DNA from: Corynebacterium pollutisoli
GTDB lineage: Bacteria > Actinomycetota > Actinomycetes > Mycobacteriales > Mycobacteriaceae
Direction: 5' to 3'
DNA: 64,000 bases
NCBI RefSeq assembly: GCF_900177745.1
Contig: NZ_FXAR01000001.1
Location: forward strand, 1-64,000
Shown here: positions 1 to 9,344 of the stretch, piece after piece
Layout: every line of letters begins with the position of its first letter
How positions within the stretch are numbered: the stretch's first letter is position 1
Notes under the pieces: generated by a model
Databases searched by the model: none
What the model saw: only the letters and a program-made list of their open reading frames with translations
What the model was told of the DNA's origin: nothing
Made by a program: the position numbers and the translations under genes

Positions 1-96
1 GAAACGCCCGGTCCCATTCCGAACCCGGAAGCTAAGCCTGCCCGCGCTGATGGTACTGCACTCGGGAGGGTGTGGGAGAGTAAGTTACCGCCGACA
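1..96 (+). rRNA. rrf: 5S ribosomal RNA, 3' part (5' end outside window)
   Basis: The first bases carry the conserved 5S core (cccggtcccattccgaaccc, then the gctaagcc and gatggtactgc segments) and end in the strand that closes the terminal helix, around gttaccgccgac. The 5' strand of that helix lies outside the window, so the gene is partial and the rest of an rRNA operon should lie just to the left. The exact 3' end is estimated from family length. Confidence 0.9.
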
Positions 97-129
97 CTAA
101 AAACAACAACAACTCAATAACACACGGAG

Positions 130-167
130 CACCCCGGACAGACACCACGTCTGACCGGGGTGTTTCT
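130..167 (+). terminator. Rho-independent terminator of the rRNA operon
   Basis: An inverted repeat with arms of about 14 bases (caccccggacagac and gtctgaccggggtg) is followed by a T-rich stretch, about 33 bases after the 5S end. Confidence 0.8.
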
Positions 168-350
168 TTCACGATTCCGGATTCCCAATACATCCGGCAA
201 CGGGTACCGTCTATTCGGTTGCCAGTTATCTCTACGTTGGCGCACCGGGGATTCACCCCGAAGATCGGGGAAGACCCCGATGTTCCGTATGCTTTATGCG
301 GTTAACGTGGTTCTTCAAGAACTAACTAGTGCAGGAGAAGACTTTTTATC

Positions 351-1160
351 ATGACAGAGAACGGGTCTCCGGAGACCGTGGACAACGCCGACAACGTGGC
401 CGCCGCTGAGCAGGCCGGCCAGCCGGCAGGGGGCGTCGAATACGCCGCCCGCGCAGTTGATCTGCACAAGCTGTACGGCGAGGGTGAGACCGCGGTGACC
501 GCGCTGGACCACGTCAACGTCGCGTTCGCCAGGAATCAGTTCACGGCGATCATGGGCCCCTCGGGTTCGGGAAAGTCGACCCTCATGCACTGCATGGCCG
601 GCCTCGACTCGGCGACGTCCGGTTCCGCGCTCATCGGAGACACCGATTTGTCCCGCCTGCGGGACAAGGAGATGACGGATCTGCGCCGCGATCGGCTGGG
701 CTTCATCTTCCAGTCCTTCAACCTTGTGCCCACGCTGACGGCCGCGGAGAACATCACGCTGCCGTCCGATATCGCGGGACGCGACGTCGATAAGCAGTGG
801 TTCGAGGAGATCACCACCCGCCTCGGCCTGGCCGAGCGCCTGACCCACCGCCCGGCGGAGCTCTCCGGCGGCCAGCAGCAGCGTGTGGCGTGTGCCCGCG
901 CTCTGGTGTCCCGCCCGGACATCATCTTCGGTGATGAGCCCACCGGTAACCTCGACTCGAACTCGGCCGCCGAGGTGCTCACCATCCTGCGGACTGCGGT
1001 GGACCAGGATGACCAGACGGTGGTCATCGTCACCCACGACGCCAAGGCCGCCTCCTACGCAGACCGCGTCGTCTTCCTCGCCGACGGGCGGCTGGTCAAC
1101 GAGCTCATCGACCCGACCATGGACGACATCCTCGCCGCCATGGCCGGCGTCGAGCGCTAG
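351..1160 (+). CDS. ABC transporter ATP-binding protein (MacB/LolD-like)
   Basis: This 269-residue ATPase energises the FtsX-type permease encoded directly downstream. Visible motifs are Walker A GPSGSGKS at 69-76, Q-loop Q121, signature LSGGQ at 171-175, Walker B ending IIFGDE at 191-196, and the switch histidine near 221 (VTHDAK). The first 30 residues are an acidic, probably disordered extension. ATG 351 is preceded by an aggaga ribosome binding site. Gap to the permease start is 15 bases, so this is a two-gene operon. Such systems act on lipoproteins, peptides or envelope processes; the substrate cannot be read from sequence. Codons 145-148 (Asp-Val-Asp-Lys) carry one copy of the CGTCGATAAGC motif. 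Confidence 0.93.
   Translation: MTENGSPETVDNADNVAAAEQAGQPAGGVEYAARAVDLHKLYGEGETAVTALDHVNVAFARNQFTAIMGPSGSGKSTLMHCMAGLDSATSGSALIGDTDLSRLRDKEMTDLRRDRLGFIFQSFNLVPTLTAAENITLPSDIAGRDVDKQWFEEITTRLGLAERLTHRPAELSGGQQQRVACARALVSRPDIIFGDEPTGNLDSNSAAEVLTILRTAVDQDDQTVVIVTHDAKAASYADRVVFLADGRLVNELIDPTMDDILAAMAGVER
785..795 (+). repeat. Dispersed 11-mer CGTCGATAAGC, copy 1
   Basis: Exact copy inside the ABC ATPase gene, where it is read as part of Asp-Val-Asp-Lys. See the finding on this motif. Confidence 0.7.
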
Positions 1161-1175
1161 GCCGGGGGAGTACTC

Positions 1176-3740
1176 GTGGCGAAGAACTCCACCATGCGCA
1201 AGGTCAGCCTGCGCAACATCGCGGCGCACAAACTGCGCCTCGCGCTGACGGTCCTGGCGGTCGTGCTCGGCACGGCCTTCATCTCCGGCGCGTTCATGTT
1301 CACCAACTCCCTCGACTCGACGTTCAAGTCGGCGGTCAGCAGCGCCTACGACGGTGTCGACGCCGTCGTGAGCCCGGGCGAGGACCTCCCGGGCATCCCG
1401 GCGTCCCTCCGCGAGGACATCGCCGCCGACGACAAGGTCAATGACGTCAACCTCACGGCGTCGCAGAGCGTCGTCATGGCCAACGACCGGGAGGAGCCCT
1501 TCCAGGTCGGTGGCGGCACCTCATCGTTGGCTCCCTGGTACGAGTCCGAGGAGGTGGTCGGTGCCCCGCACGCGATCGTCGAGGGCGAGTCCCCGGAGGC
1601 GGCGAACGAGATCGTCATCAACAAGGAGGGGGCCGAGAACTTCGGGATCTCCGTCGGCGATGAGCTCCTGCTCGTCGATCCGCAGGAGCGGCACGACGTC
1701 GTGGTCACCGGCATCTACGAGGTGGAGCTCGACTCCCGCAACGTTCTCGCCGCGTACATGCCCGAGGCCGACTTCCTCGACCGCTACACCCTCGAGGGCA
1801 CGACGAACCAGCTCATCCTGTCCGCCGCGGAGGGCACCAGCGACACCGATCTGGTCGCCCACCTTGAGGAGAACTACGAGGGCATCGAGGTTGAGACGGG
1901 GGACGCTCTCGCCGAGCGGCTGACCGAGGTGATGTCCGATGCCCTGTCGTTCGTCAACTACTTCCTCATCGCGTTCGGCCTCGTTGCTCTGCTGGTCGGC
2001 ACGTTCCTCATCGCCAACACGTTCTCCATGATCGTGGCGCAGCGCACCAAGGAGTTCGCGCTTCTGCGCGCGCTCGGTGCCGCCCGGCAGCAGATCACCC
2101 GGTCGGTCGTCTTCGAGGCGCTCATCGTCGGCCTCATCGGTTCCGCCATCGGCGTACTCGCCGGCATCGGCCTGGTGGCCGCCATCAAGGCGATCATGTC
2201 GATGCAGGGCCTCGAGCTCCCCGACTCCGGGCTCGGCCTGTCGACGTCCGCCGTCATCGTGCCCATCATCCTGGGCACCCTGGTCACCATCATCTCCGCC
2301 TGGATCCCCGCCCGCCGCGCCGGCGAGGTCAAGCCCGTCGAGGCGATGCGCTCCAGCGAGGCGTCGACGGATCAGCCGCTCAAGACCCGCACCATCATCG
2401 GACTGCTGCTCATGGGTGTCGGCATCGCGGCCGCCGTCGCGGGCGCGGTCATGGGGGATTCGTCCACCTCCACCCGCGCGTCGCTGGTCGGCGTCGGTGC
2501 CGTCGGCGTCATCGTCGGCTTCTTCTTCGCCGGCCCCGCCATGTCACTGCCCATCGTGCCGACGCTCGGCCGGATCATCGGCCTGCCCTTCGGGGCCGTC
2601 GGCAAGCTGGCGTCGACGAACTCGCGCCGCAACCCGCGCCGCACCGCGGCCACCGCCTTCGCGCTCACGCTGGGCGTCGCCCTGGTCACCGCCATCGGCA
2701 TGCTCGGTGACACGATGAAGGCCTCGATTTCCGACGTCGTGGAGAACAACACCAACGCGGACTTCGTCCTCTCCGGCCCGACCAACTCCAACTTCCCGAC
2801 GCCCGCCGGCACCCCGGATGCGGTCCGCGACGTCGAGGGCGTGGAGAAGGTGCTCACGATGTCCACCGCCCCCGTGCTTGTCGACGGGGCCGCCTCCCAG
2901 GCCATGGGCCCGCACTCCATGACCATGGTCATCGACGGGGACGTCTCCGAGATGGCGCAGATCGACGTCACCGAGGGCACCTCCGACCTCGAGTCCACCC
3001 CGGGTGTCCTGGTGACCACCGTCTTCGCGGAGCGTCAGGGATGGTCGCTGGGCGACACCCTCGAACTCACCGCCCCGGGAGTCGGGGCAGACCCGCGCGA
3101 CATCGAGGTCGTCGGCATCTTCGAACCGAACAACATGATCCAGAACATGGTCATCTCCGACCAGAACGTCGACGGCATGCTCCCGCCGGGGGCGATGAGC
3201 GTCGCCATGGTCGGCGTCAACGGTGACGGCTCCGTCAGCGAGGACGAGCTGCGCGCCAACCTCGAGGAGGCCGTCAAGGGACTCATCGTCGTGCAGGTGA
3301 TGAGCACCGAGGAGATGGCGGGCCAGGCGGGTGAGGCCATCGACCTCATGCTCAACATCCTCTACGCCCTGCTGGCACTCGCGGTGATCATCGCGGTGCT
3401 GGGCATCGTCAACACGCTCACCCTGGGTGTCATCGAGCGTCGCCAGGAGATCGGCATGCTCCGTGCCGTCGGCTCGCAGCGACGCCAGATCCGCACCATG
3501 ATCACCCTCGAGGCCGTGCAGATCGCCGTGTTCGGCGCCGTCATGGGTATCCTCATCGGCCTCGGCCTGGGCTGGGCCTTCCTCGAGGTGCTCAAGGACG
3601 AGGGCCTGGACACACTGTCCGTGCCGTGGGGACAGCTGGCCTGGATGCTCGCCGGCTCCGCGGTGGTGGGCGTCGTCGCCGCCATCTGGCCGGCCAACCG
3701 GGCGGCCAAGACCCCGCCGCTGGACGCCATCTCCGACTAG
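1176..3740 (+). CDS. ABC transporter permease, FtsX/MacB type, two FtsX domains
   Basis: The 854-residue membrane protein has the duplicated MacB-like layout: an N-terminal membrane anchor (residues about 20-42), an extracytoplasmic domain, an FtsX bundle of three helices (about 255-395), further helices around 405-470, a second extracytoplasmic domain, and a C-terminal FtsX bundle (about 725-850). It would be the membrane partner of the upstream ATPase. GTG 1176 is the first in-frame start and follows a gggggag binding site. Its stop codon overlaps the stop of the convergent crcB gene by four bases (CTAG). Substrate unknown. Confidence 0.92.
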   Translation: MAKNSTMRKVSLRNIAAHKLRLALTVLAVVLGTAFISGAFMFTNSLDSTFKSAVSSAYDGVDAVVSPGEDLPGIPASLREDIAADDKVNDVNLTASQSVVMANDREEPFQVGGGTSSLAPWYESEEVVGAPHAIVEGESPEAANEIVINKEGAENFGISVGDELLLVDPQERHDVVVTGIYEVELDSRNVLAAYMPEADFLDRYTLEGTTNQLILSAAEGTSDTDLVAHLEENYEGIEVETGDALAERLTEVMSDALSFVNYFLIAFGLVALLVGTFLIANTFSMIVAQRTKEFALLRALGAARQQITRSVVFEALIVGLIGSAIGVLAGIGLVAAIKAIMSMQGLELPDSGLGLSTSAVIVPIILGTLVTIISAWIPARRAGEVKPVEAMRSSEASTDQPLKTRTIIGLLLMGVGIAAAVAGAVMGDSSTSTRASLVGVGAVGVIVGFFFAGPAMSLPIVPTLGRIIGLPFGAVGKLASTNSRRNPRRTAATAFALTLGVALVTAIGMLGDTMKASISDVVENNTNADFVLSGPTNSNFPTPAGTPDAVRDVEGVEKVLTMSTAPVLVDGAASQAMGPHSMTMVIDGDVSEMAQIDVTEGTSDLESTPGVLVTTVFAERQGWSLGDTLELTAPGVGADPRDIEVVGIFEPNNMIQNMVISDQNVDGMLPPGAMSVAMVGVNGDGSVSEDELRANLEEAVKGLIVVQVMSTEEMAGQAGEAIDLMLNILYALLALAVIIAVLGIVNTLTLGVIERRQEIGMLRAVGSQRRQIRTMITLEAVQIAVFGAVMGILIGLGLGWAFLEVLKDEGLDTLSVPWGQLAWMLAGSAVVGVVAAIWPANRAAKTPPLDAISD

Positions 3741-4063
3741 GGGCGCGCCATGAGCAGCCACGCCACCGCCAGCCCGGCGGTGAGCGTGGCTGTCGCGTAT
3801 CCGGCGACGAGAGCGTGACGACGCGCCTGCAGCAGATCCCCGATCTCCCGGGCCAGCGTCGACCACGTGGACAGGGCCCCGGCGAAGCCGACCCCGGCGG
3901 CCAGCGCAGGCAGCCCGCCGTATCCCAGGGTCAGCCCGAGCACCACCACCGCCACGAGGTTCGCGGTGAACGTGCCCCACAGACCGCCCGGCCAGCCGGC
4001 CAGCAGGGACCGCAGCGCCCCGCCGAGGAAACCGCCGAGCGCCACTGCCAGAACCGCGCTCAT
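3737..4063 (-). CDS. crcB: CrcB/Fluc fluoride channel subunit, second gene of the pair
   Basis: The 108-residue protein has four hydrophobic segments and Fluc hallmarks: an N-terminal GGFLGGALRSLL segment, a TFTANLVA segment with the conserved Asn, and a GFAGALSTWSTL segment matching the GFCGgfTTFST pore signature. I chose ATG 4063 because it overlaps the stop of the preceding crcB gene (ATGA), indicating translational coupling; an upstream in-frame ATG would extend into that gene. Fluc channels are dual-topology dimers that export toxic fluoride, and paired genes usually form antiparallel heterodimers. The pore motif has Trp where Phe is common (TWST against TSFST in the partner). Confidence 0.88.
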   Translation of the reverse strand: MSAVLAVALGGFLGGALRSLLAGWPGGLWGTFTANLVAVVVLGLTLGYGGLPALAAGVGFAGALSTWSTLAREIGDLLQARRHALVAGYATATLTAGLAVAWLLMARP

Positions 4064-4362
4064 GGGTGCCTCCCGGCCAGCACATCCCCCAGCCACCAGG
4101 CGGCCACACACCCGAACAGTGTGGCGGCGACGTAGCCGGCCGCCTCCGGGAGGGGGAGGTCGGCGGTGAGGTACGCGAACGTCGAGAAGCTCGTGAAACC
4201 CCCGAGGACGCCGGGCCCCCAGAAGACGCCGGGGCGCAGCCGGCCCATGAGAAACGCCCCCACGACGTTGACCCCGAGGAGGGGGAGAACGCCGTCGAGG
4301 GCGAAGCGGGCCACGGCGCCGAGGGCGGCACCGAGGCCGGTGAGGGCGGCGTCGCGGAGCAC
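4060..4362 (-). CDS. crcB: CrcB/Fluc fluoride channel subunit, first gene of the pair
   Basis: A 100-residue four-helix protein carrying [12 protein letters not shown] at the N terminus, the conserved [11 protein letters not shown] segment and the pore motif [12 protein letters not shown] 4362 lies one base after the stop of the AGCS symporter gene, so the three genes are read as one unit (symporter, crcB, crcB). With the following crcB it probably forms a heterodimeric fluoride channel. No fluoride riboswitch consensus is recognisable upstream of the operon. Confidence 0.87.
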   Translation of the reverse strand: MLRDAALTGLGAALGAVARFALDGVLPLLGVNVVGAFLMGRLRPGVFWGPGVLGGFTSFSTFAYLTADLPLPEAAGYVAATLFGCVAAWWLGDVLAGRHP

Positions 4363-4363
4363 G

Positions 4364-5782
4364 CTACTTCCAGTCACTGCCCTGGGCACGCAGGAAGGCG
4401 GCGACCTCCTCCGGCGTCGCTCGGAGCTTCGGGTCGAACTTGAGGTACGCCTTCGTCTCGCGGGCCACGAGGCCGGAGAGGATGAGCAGGCCGACGAGGT
4501 TCGGCAGGGCCATGAGGCCGTTCGCCAGGTCGGAGAAGGACCACACGAGGTCAAGCTCCACGGTCGCGCCGATGAGGGCGGTGATGGTGAACAACATGCG
4601 GTAGGGGATCGTGCCGATGCGGCCGACGAGGGACTCCAGGGAACGCTCGCCGTAGTAGGACCAGCCGATGAGGGTGGAGAACGCGAAGAAGATGATCGAC
4701 AGGGACACGATCGTGCCGCCCCACTCGCCCGGCAGGGCGGTGGAGAAGGCGTTGGCCGTCATGACGCCGGCGGTCTCGCGGCCGGTGTCCCACACACCGG
4801 CGGTGACGATGACCAGGCCGGTGATGGTGACGACGATGAGGGTGTCGATGAAGGTCTGCGTCATGGAGACGAGGCCTTGACGCACGGGGTGGGAGGTCTT
4901 CGCGGCGGCCGCGGCGATGGCGGCGGAACCCATGCCCGACTCGTTGGAGAAGATGCCGCGGGCGACACCGAACTGGATGGCCAGCATGATGCCGGCGCCG
5001 ACGAAGCCACCGGTCGCTGCGGTGCCGGTGAAGGCGTCGGTGAAGATGAGCGCCAGGGCGGCCGGGATCTGGCCGGCCTGCAGGATGAGGACGACGATGC
5101 CGGCGGTGACGTAGAGGATGATCATCATCGGGACGAAGGCGGCGGTGATGCGGCCGATGGCCTGGATGCCGCCGAGCAGGACGGCGCCGACGAAGATGAA
5201 GATGATGACGCCGGTGAGCATCGGATCGATGCCGAAGGTGCCCTCCATGTTGGAGGCGACCGCGTTGGCCTGCGTCATGTTGCCGATGCCGAAGGACGCG
5301 ATGACCGCGAACGCGGCGAAGGAGACGCCGAGGATCTTGCCCAGCGGGCCGGAGATGCCGCGCTTGAGGTAGTACTGCGGGCCACCGGAGATCTCACCCT
5401 TGGCGTCGGTGGTGCGGAAGCGCACACCGAGGAACGCCTCCGTGTACTTCGAGGCCATGCCGACGAGGCCGGTCACCCAGATCCAGAACAGCGCACCGGG
5501 GCCACCGACGGAGATGGCCGTGGCCACACCGACGATGTTGCCGACGCCGACGGTGGCGGCCAGCGCCGTGGTCAGCGCCTGGTAGTTGGAGATGTCACCC
5601 TTGCCGTCGGTGTCGGAGTTGTCGATGAGTCCGTGGCGCATCGCTCGTCCCAGGGTGCGGAACTGGATGCCGCCCAGGCGGACGGTGAGGTACAGGCCGG
5701 TGCCGAGGAGGAGGGGGATGAGGACGAACGGTCCCCAGACGACACCACCGGCGGTGTCGAAGGCGTTCTGCAGCGATTCCAT
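4364..5782 (-). CDS. Sodium:alanine/glycine symporter family (AGCS) transporter
   Basis: A 472-residue polytopic protein of normal AGCS length. It contains the family landmarks [28 protein letters not shown] split across residues about 75-103, [25 protein letters not shown] (about 275) and the late [11 protein letters not shown] segment. It would co-import a small neutral amino acid, alanine or glycine, with sodium. ATG 5782 begins [10 protein letters not shown]; the gene is the promoter-proximal member of an operon with the two crcB genes and diverges from pgm. Confidence 0.93.
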   Translation of the reverse strand: MESLQNAFDTAGGVVWGPFVLIPLLLGTGLYLTVRLGGIQFRTLGRAMRHGLIDNSDTDGKGDISNYQALTTALAATVGVGNIVGVATAISVGGPGALFWIWVTGLVGMASKYTEAFLGVRFRTTDAKGEISGGPQYYLKRGISGPLGKILGVSFAAFAVIASFGIGNMTQANAVASNMEGTFGIDPMLTGVIIFIFVGAVLLGGIQAIGRITAAFVPMMIILYVTAGIVVLILQAGQIPAALALIFTDAFTGTAATGGFVGAGIMLAIQFGVARGIFSNESGMGSAAIAAAAAKTSHPVRQGLVSMTQTFIDTLIVVTITGLVIVTAGVWDTGRETAGVMTANAFSTALPGEWGGTIVSLSIIFFAFSTLIGWSYYGERSLESLVGRIGTIPYRMLFTITALIGATVELDLVWSFSDLANGLMALPNLVGLLILSGLVARETKAYLKFDPKLRATPEEVAAFLRAQGSDWK

Positions 5783-5980
5783 GCGCTCAAGGTACTACCA
5801 GAGTGTGGCGCCGGCCACATCGGGGAGCGGTGTGCTCGTAATGTCATTCAAAGGGTGGAGGGGCACTGCCCCCTGCCGGGGGTGGCAGACGGGCAGGGGG
5901 CGGGCGCACCCGTGCGGGGACCGGGGCCGGCGACGACAATGGGAGGGGACTGTTGGCGAACACCGTTTTCAAGGAGAGAC

Positions 5981-7639
5981 ATGGCACACGAGCGCGCAGG
6001 CCAGCCGGCCCGTCCCGAGGACCTCATCGACATCGCGGAACTGGTCACCGCGTACTACACCCGCGAGGTCGACGTCGACAACCCGGACCAGCAGGTCGCC
6101 TTCGGCACCTCCGGTCACCGCGGATCCTCCCTCGACAACGCCTTCAACGAGCAGCACATCTGGGCCACCACCCAGGCGATCGTCGACTACCGCCGTGAGA
6201 ACTCCATCGGCGGCCCGGTCTTCGTCGGCCGCGACCCGCACGCGCTCTCCGAGCCGGCGATGGTCTCCGCCCTCGAGGTGCTCCTCGCCAACGACGTCGC
6301 CGTGCTGGTCGACGACCGGGGCCGCTACACCCCGACCCCGGCCGTCTCCCACGCCATTCTCGCCCACAACGCCGGCCTCGCCGGTGGCGTGACCGGCACC
6401 GACCCGAAACGTGCCGACGGCATCGTCATCACCCCGTCCCACAACCCGCCGCGCGACGGTGGTTTCAAGTACAACCCGCCGTCCGGCGGCCCGGCCGACA
6501 CCGACGCCACCGACTGGATCGCCGAGCGCGCCAACGAGTACCTGCGCGCCGACCTCGAGGGTGTCCGGCGCACCCCGGTCACCGGCGTCCTCGACGAGCG
6601 CGCCGAGAAGTACAACTTCATGGACACCTACGTCCGGGATCTGCCCAGCGTCGTCGACATCGAGGCCATCCGCGACTCCGGCCTGTCCATCGGCGCCGAC
6701 CCGATGGGTGGCGCCTCCGTGGACTACTGGGGTGCCATCGCCGACACCCACAAGATCAACCTCACCGTGGTCAACCCCGAGGTCGACGCCACCTGGCGTT
6801 TCATGACCCTGGACACCGACGGCAAGATCCGCATGGACTGCTCCTCCCCGGACGCCATGGCCTCCCTCATCGCCAACCGTGACAAGTACGACATCGCCAC
6901 GGGCAACGACGCCGACGCCGACCGCCACGGCATCGTCACCCCGGACCACGGCCTCATGAACCCCAACCGCTACCTGGCGGTGGCCATCGAGTACCTCTTC
7001 GCCAACCGCCCGGAGTGGGCGGCGGACACCGCCGTCGGCAAGACCCTGGTGTCCTCCTCGATGATCGACCGCGTCGTCGCGAAGCTCGGCCGGAAGCTGG
7101 TCGAGGTGCCGGTCGGCTTCAAGTGGTTCGTCCCGGGCCTCATCGACGGCTCCGTCGGCTTCGGCGGTGAGGAGTCCGCGGGCGCCTCCTTCCTGCGCCG
7201 CAACGGCCAGGTGTGGTCCACCGACAAGGACGGCCTCATCCTCGACCTGCTCGCCGCGGAGATCACCGCCGTGACCGGCAAGACCCCGTCGCAGCGCTAC
7301 GCCGAGCTCGCCGCCGAGTACGGTGCCCCCGCCTACGCGCGTACCGACGCCGAGGCCAACCGCGAGCAGAAGGCCATCCTCAAGGCGCTGTCCCCGGAGC
7401 AGGTCACCGCCACCGAGCTGGCCGGCGAGCCGATCACAGCGAAGCTCACCAACGCCCCGGGCAACGACGCCGCGATCGGCGGCCTCAAGGTCACCACCGA
7501 GAACGCCTGGTTCGCGGCCCGCCCCTCCGGCACCGAGGACAAGTACAAGATCTACGCCGAGTCCTTCCGGGGTGAGGAGCACCTCCGCCAGGTGCAGCAG
7601 GAGGCGCAGGCTGTGGTCTCCCAGGTGCTCGGCCAGTAG
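5981..7639 (+). CDS. pgm: Phosphoglucomutase (alpha-D-glucose-1,6-bisphosphate dependent)
   Basis: A 552-residue phosphohexomutase interconverting glucose-1-phosphate and glucose-6-phosphate, linking glycolysis to glycogen, trehalose and envelope sugar-nucleotide synthesis. The phosphoserine loop TPSHNPP places the catalytic Ser at residue 153; the metal loop is DADADRHG, the sugar-binding loop [12 protein letters not shown], and the phosphate-binding loop [12 protein letters not shown] is near the C terminus. Length matches the E. coli Pgm type. ATG 5981 has an aaggagag binding site at the right distance. The frame stays open for 1.8 kb upstream, but that part is antisense to the symporter gene and is not coding. 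Confidence 0.96.
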   Translation: MAHERAGQPARPEDLIDIAELVTAYYTREVDVDNPDQQVAFGTSGHRGSSLDNAFNEQHIWATTQAIVDYRRENSIGGPVFVGRDPHALSEPAMVSALEVLLANDVAVLVDDRGRYTPTPAVSHAILAHNAGLAGGVTGTDPKRADGIVITPSHNPPRDGGFKYNPPSGGPADTDATDWIAERANEYLRADLEGVRRTPVTGVLDERAEKYNFMDTYVRDLPSVVDIEAIRDSGLSIGADPMGGASVDYWGAIADTHKINLTVVNPEVDATWRFMTLDTDGKIRMDCSSPDAMASLIANRDKYDIATGNDADADRHGIVTPDHGLMNPNRYLAVAIEYLFANRPEWAADTAVGKTLVSSSMIDRVVAKLGRKLVEVPVGFKWFVPGLIDGSVGFGGEESAGASFLRRNGQVWSTDKDGLILDLLAAEITAVTGKTPSQRYAELAAEYGAPAYARTDAEANREQKAILKALSPEQVTATELAGEPITAKLTNAPGNDAAIGGLKVTTENAWFAARPSGTEDKYKIYAESFRGEEHLRQVQQEAQAVVSQVLGQ

Positions 7640-7713
7640 GACCCTGTGATATTCGCCGATATGGTGAAATTCATATGGGCTGCAGGTAGGTGCGTGCACT
7701 AAGGTCTGGGGAT

Positions 7714-8271
7714 GTGTCCACTACTGAACAGGCCCTGATGACGTCGGCAGGCACCCGGGAGAACCCGGGCGCCGAGGCCGACGTCTCCTCTTCCCCCGGC
7801 GCCGGCTTCTGGTCGGGACGCACCGGGCAGCGCATCCTCGACGCCATCAGCGCCTTCGCGCGCTTCTACATGGCGTACGTGTGGATTTCGGCGGGCATCC
7901 CCAAGCTCAACGACCACATGAACATGACGCAGGCGATCGCCGCGTACGAGATCTTCACCCCTTACTGGTCGGATCTGCTGGCGCGCCTCATCGGCCCGCT
8001 GGAGATCGCCGGCGGTGTCCTGCTGCTGCTGGGCATCTTCCTCCGCCAGTCGAGCAAGGTGGCGTCCTGGGTGATGGTCCTGTTCATCGTCGGCGTCGCC
8101 TCCGCATGGGCGCGCGGCCTGGCAATCGACTGCGGCTGCTTCAACATCGAGCCCAACACCGACGGGCAGGCCATGGACTACCTCATCACCATCCTGCGTG
8201 ATCTCGTCTTCCTGGCGCTGTCGCTGTGGACGGTCTACCGTCCGTTCAAGCGTTTCGCCCTTTACCCCTGA
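7714..8271 (+). CDS. DoxX/MauE-like membrane protein, partner of the DsbA-like protein
   Basis: A protein of about 185 residues with four hydrophobic helices of the DoxX/MauE fold (about 45-65, 85-110, 118-138, 160-180) and a Cys-Gly-Cys motif in AIDCGCFN. In MauE-type proteins this cysteine motif is thought to take part in disulfide metabolism with a thioredoxin-like partner, and such a partner (DsbA-like) is encoded 30 bases downstream. I prefer GTG 7714 because a TAAGGT box ends eight bases before it, fitting a leaderless transcript; ATG 7738 and an upstream GTG 7690 are alternatives. A short inverted repeat (ATATG-N8-CATAT, 7659-7676) lies upstream. Confidence 0.85.
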   Translation: MSTTEQALMTSAGTRENPGAEADVSSSPGAGFWSGRTGQRILDAISAFARFYMAYVWISAGIPKLNDHMNMTQAIAAYEIFTPYWSDLLARLIGPLEIAGGVLLLLGIFLRQSSKVASWVMVLFIVGVASAWARGLAIDCGCFNIEPNTDGQAMDYLITILRDLVFLALSLWTVYRPFKRFALYP

Positions 8272-8301
8272 TTCACCCTGAATAAGCAAGGAACAGCAAC
8301 T

Positions 8302-9033
8302 GTGAGCAAGTCCACCAAGGTCAGCAACCCCAACTCCAAGGGCGGCAGCGGCTTCATCTGGGCCATCGTGGCGGTCGTCGCCATCGCGGCCGTGGTCATC
8401 GGCTACATCGTCATGTCGGGCCAGGGCAAGAAGACCGAGCACCTCGCCGAGCGGGAGACCATCGACGTCGCCTTCGAGTCCGAGTTCTCCGACAACGCCG
8501 TCACCCTGCGTTCCGCCGACGCCAAGGCGGACGCCGAGGTCGTCGACCTCTACGAGGACTTCTCCTGCTCCTACTGTGGTCAGCTGGCCGTCAACACCGA
8601 CGAGCAGATGCAGGCCGCCGTGGAGGAGGGCGACCTCGTGGTCAACGTCCGCACCCTCAACTTCCTCGACCGCGGCAGCATCGACGGCCACTCCACCCGC
8701 GCCGCCGCCGCTGTCCTGGCCCTGGCCGAGGCCGGCGAGACCGACGCCTACTGGAACCTCCGCGCCTACCTGATGGAGGACCAGCAGGACATCTACAACA
8801 AGTGGTCCAACGACGACTTCGCCGACGCCGCGAAGCAGTTCGGTGCCTCCGACGAGACCGTCGAGAAGATCCGTTCCGGCGAGAACGTCGAGCCGACCAA
8901 CGCGCTGGCCACCGCCAACGCCGACAAGCTCAACACCGAGACCGGTTCCGTGTCTTCGCCGCGCGTCATCCAGGACGGCCAGGACGTCGAGGTCGCCGAC
9001 ATCAACCAGTGGATGGACGTCGTCCTCGGTTAA
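8302..9033 (+). CDS. Membrane-anchored DsbA-like thioredoxin-fold protein
   Basis: The 243-residue protein has a basic cytoplasmic N terminus, one membrane anchor (about 17-38) and an exported thioredoxin-fold domain of DsbA type with the active-site motif FSCSYC (Cys89, Cys92). A cis-proline equivalent appears late, in SSPRVIQDG. It probably oxidises or shuffles disulfides of exported proteins, recycled by the DoxX/MauE-like protein encoded just upstream. GTG 8302 follows an aaggaaca binding site. The operon ends in a perfect 40-bp palindrome. Confidence 0.9.
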   Translation: MSKSTKVSNPNSKGGSGFIWAIVAVVAIAAVVIGYIVMSGQGKKTEHLAERETIDVAFESEFSDNAVTLRSADAKADAEVVDLYEDFSCSYCGQLAVNTDEQMQAAVEEGDLVVNVRTLNFLDRGSIDGHSTRAAAAVLALAEAGETDAYWNLRAYLMEDQQDIYNKWSNDDFADAAKQFGASDETVEKIRSGENVEPTNALATANADKLNTETGSVSSPRVIQDGQDVEVADINQWMDVVLG

Positions 9034-9039
9034 TGTCCG

Positions 9040-9079
9040 ATTGCTTGTCGACGTCCCGCGCGGGACGTCGACAAGCAAT
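9040..9079. terminator. Perfect 40-bp palindrome built from two CGTCGACAAGC elements
   Basis: The arms are perfectly complementary over 20 bases each with no loop. The segment CGTCGACAAGC at 9066-9076 and its inverse at 9043-9053 differ by one base from the dispersed motif CGTCGATAAGC. It lies six bases after the stop codon, so the transcript could fold into a terminator hairpin, although only a weak T run follows. It could also be a protein-binding site. Confidence 0.7.
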
Positions 9080-9135
9080 TGACCAGGGGATTTGGTTCTG
9101 AAGCGCGTGGGCGTGTACATTGAAGCAAGTTCCAA

Positions 9136-9208
9136 GGGGCTATGGCGCAGCTGGTAGCGCACCACACTGGCAGTGTGGGGGTCAGGGGTTCGAGTCCCCT
9201 TAGCTCCA
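9136..9208 (+). tRNA. tRNA-Ala (anticodon GGC), copy 1
   Basis: Seventy-three bases fold as a cloverleaf: acceptor ggggcta with tagctcc and discriminator A, D-arm with agctggtagc, anticodon stem ccaca/tgtgg with loop ctggcag, and T-arm with ggttcgagtcc. The anticodon GGC reads alanine GCC and GCU codons. The CCA end is not encoded. Confidence 0.95.
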
Positions 9209-9231
9209 CTACACAACTGAATAACCATCAC

Positions 9232-9304
9232 GGGGCTATGGCGCAGCTGGTAGCGCACCACACTGGCAGTGTGGGGGTCAGGGGTTCGAGTCCCCTTAGC
9301 TCCA
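9232..9304 (+). tRNA. tRNA-Ala (anticodon GGC), copy 2
   Basis: Identical in sequence to the copy 23 bases upstream, so a recent tandem duplication or one kept identical by gene conversion. Shares one transcript and terminator with the first copy. Confidence 0.95.
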
Positions 9305-9310
9305 CTCGTG

Positions 9311-9344
9311 AAAAGAGGCTCACCTTCGGGTGGGCCTCTTTTTG
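9311..9344 (+). terminator. Terminator of the tRNA-Ala pair
   Basis: The inverted repeat aaaagaggc(tcac) against (gtgg)gcctcttttt closes on a cttcgg-type loop and ends in a run of T. Confidence 0.85.

Noticed and set aside
4166..5980. A 600-codon upstream extension of pgm, antisense to the symporter and crcB genes
   Set aside because: The sense strand encodes clear AGCS and CrcB proteins, and pgm has a proper binding site and start at 5981.
5783..5980. Fluoride or other riboswitch upstream of the symporter-crcB operon
   Set aside because: No match to the conserved fluoride riboswitch core is visible in this divergent intergenic region.
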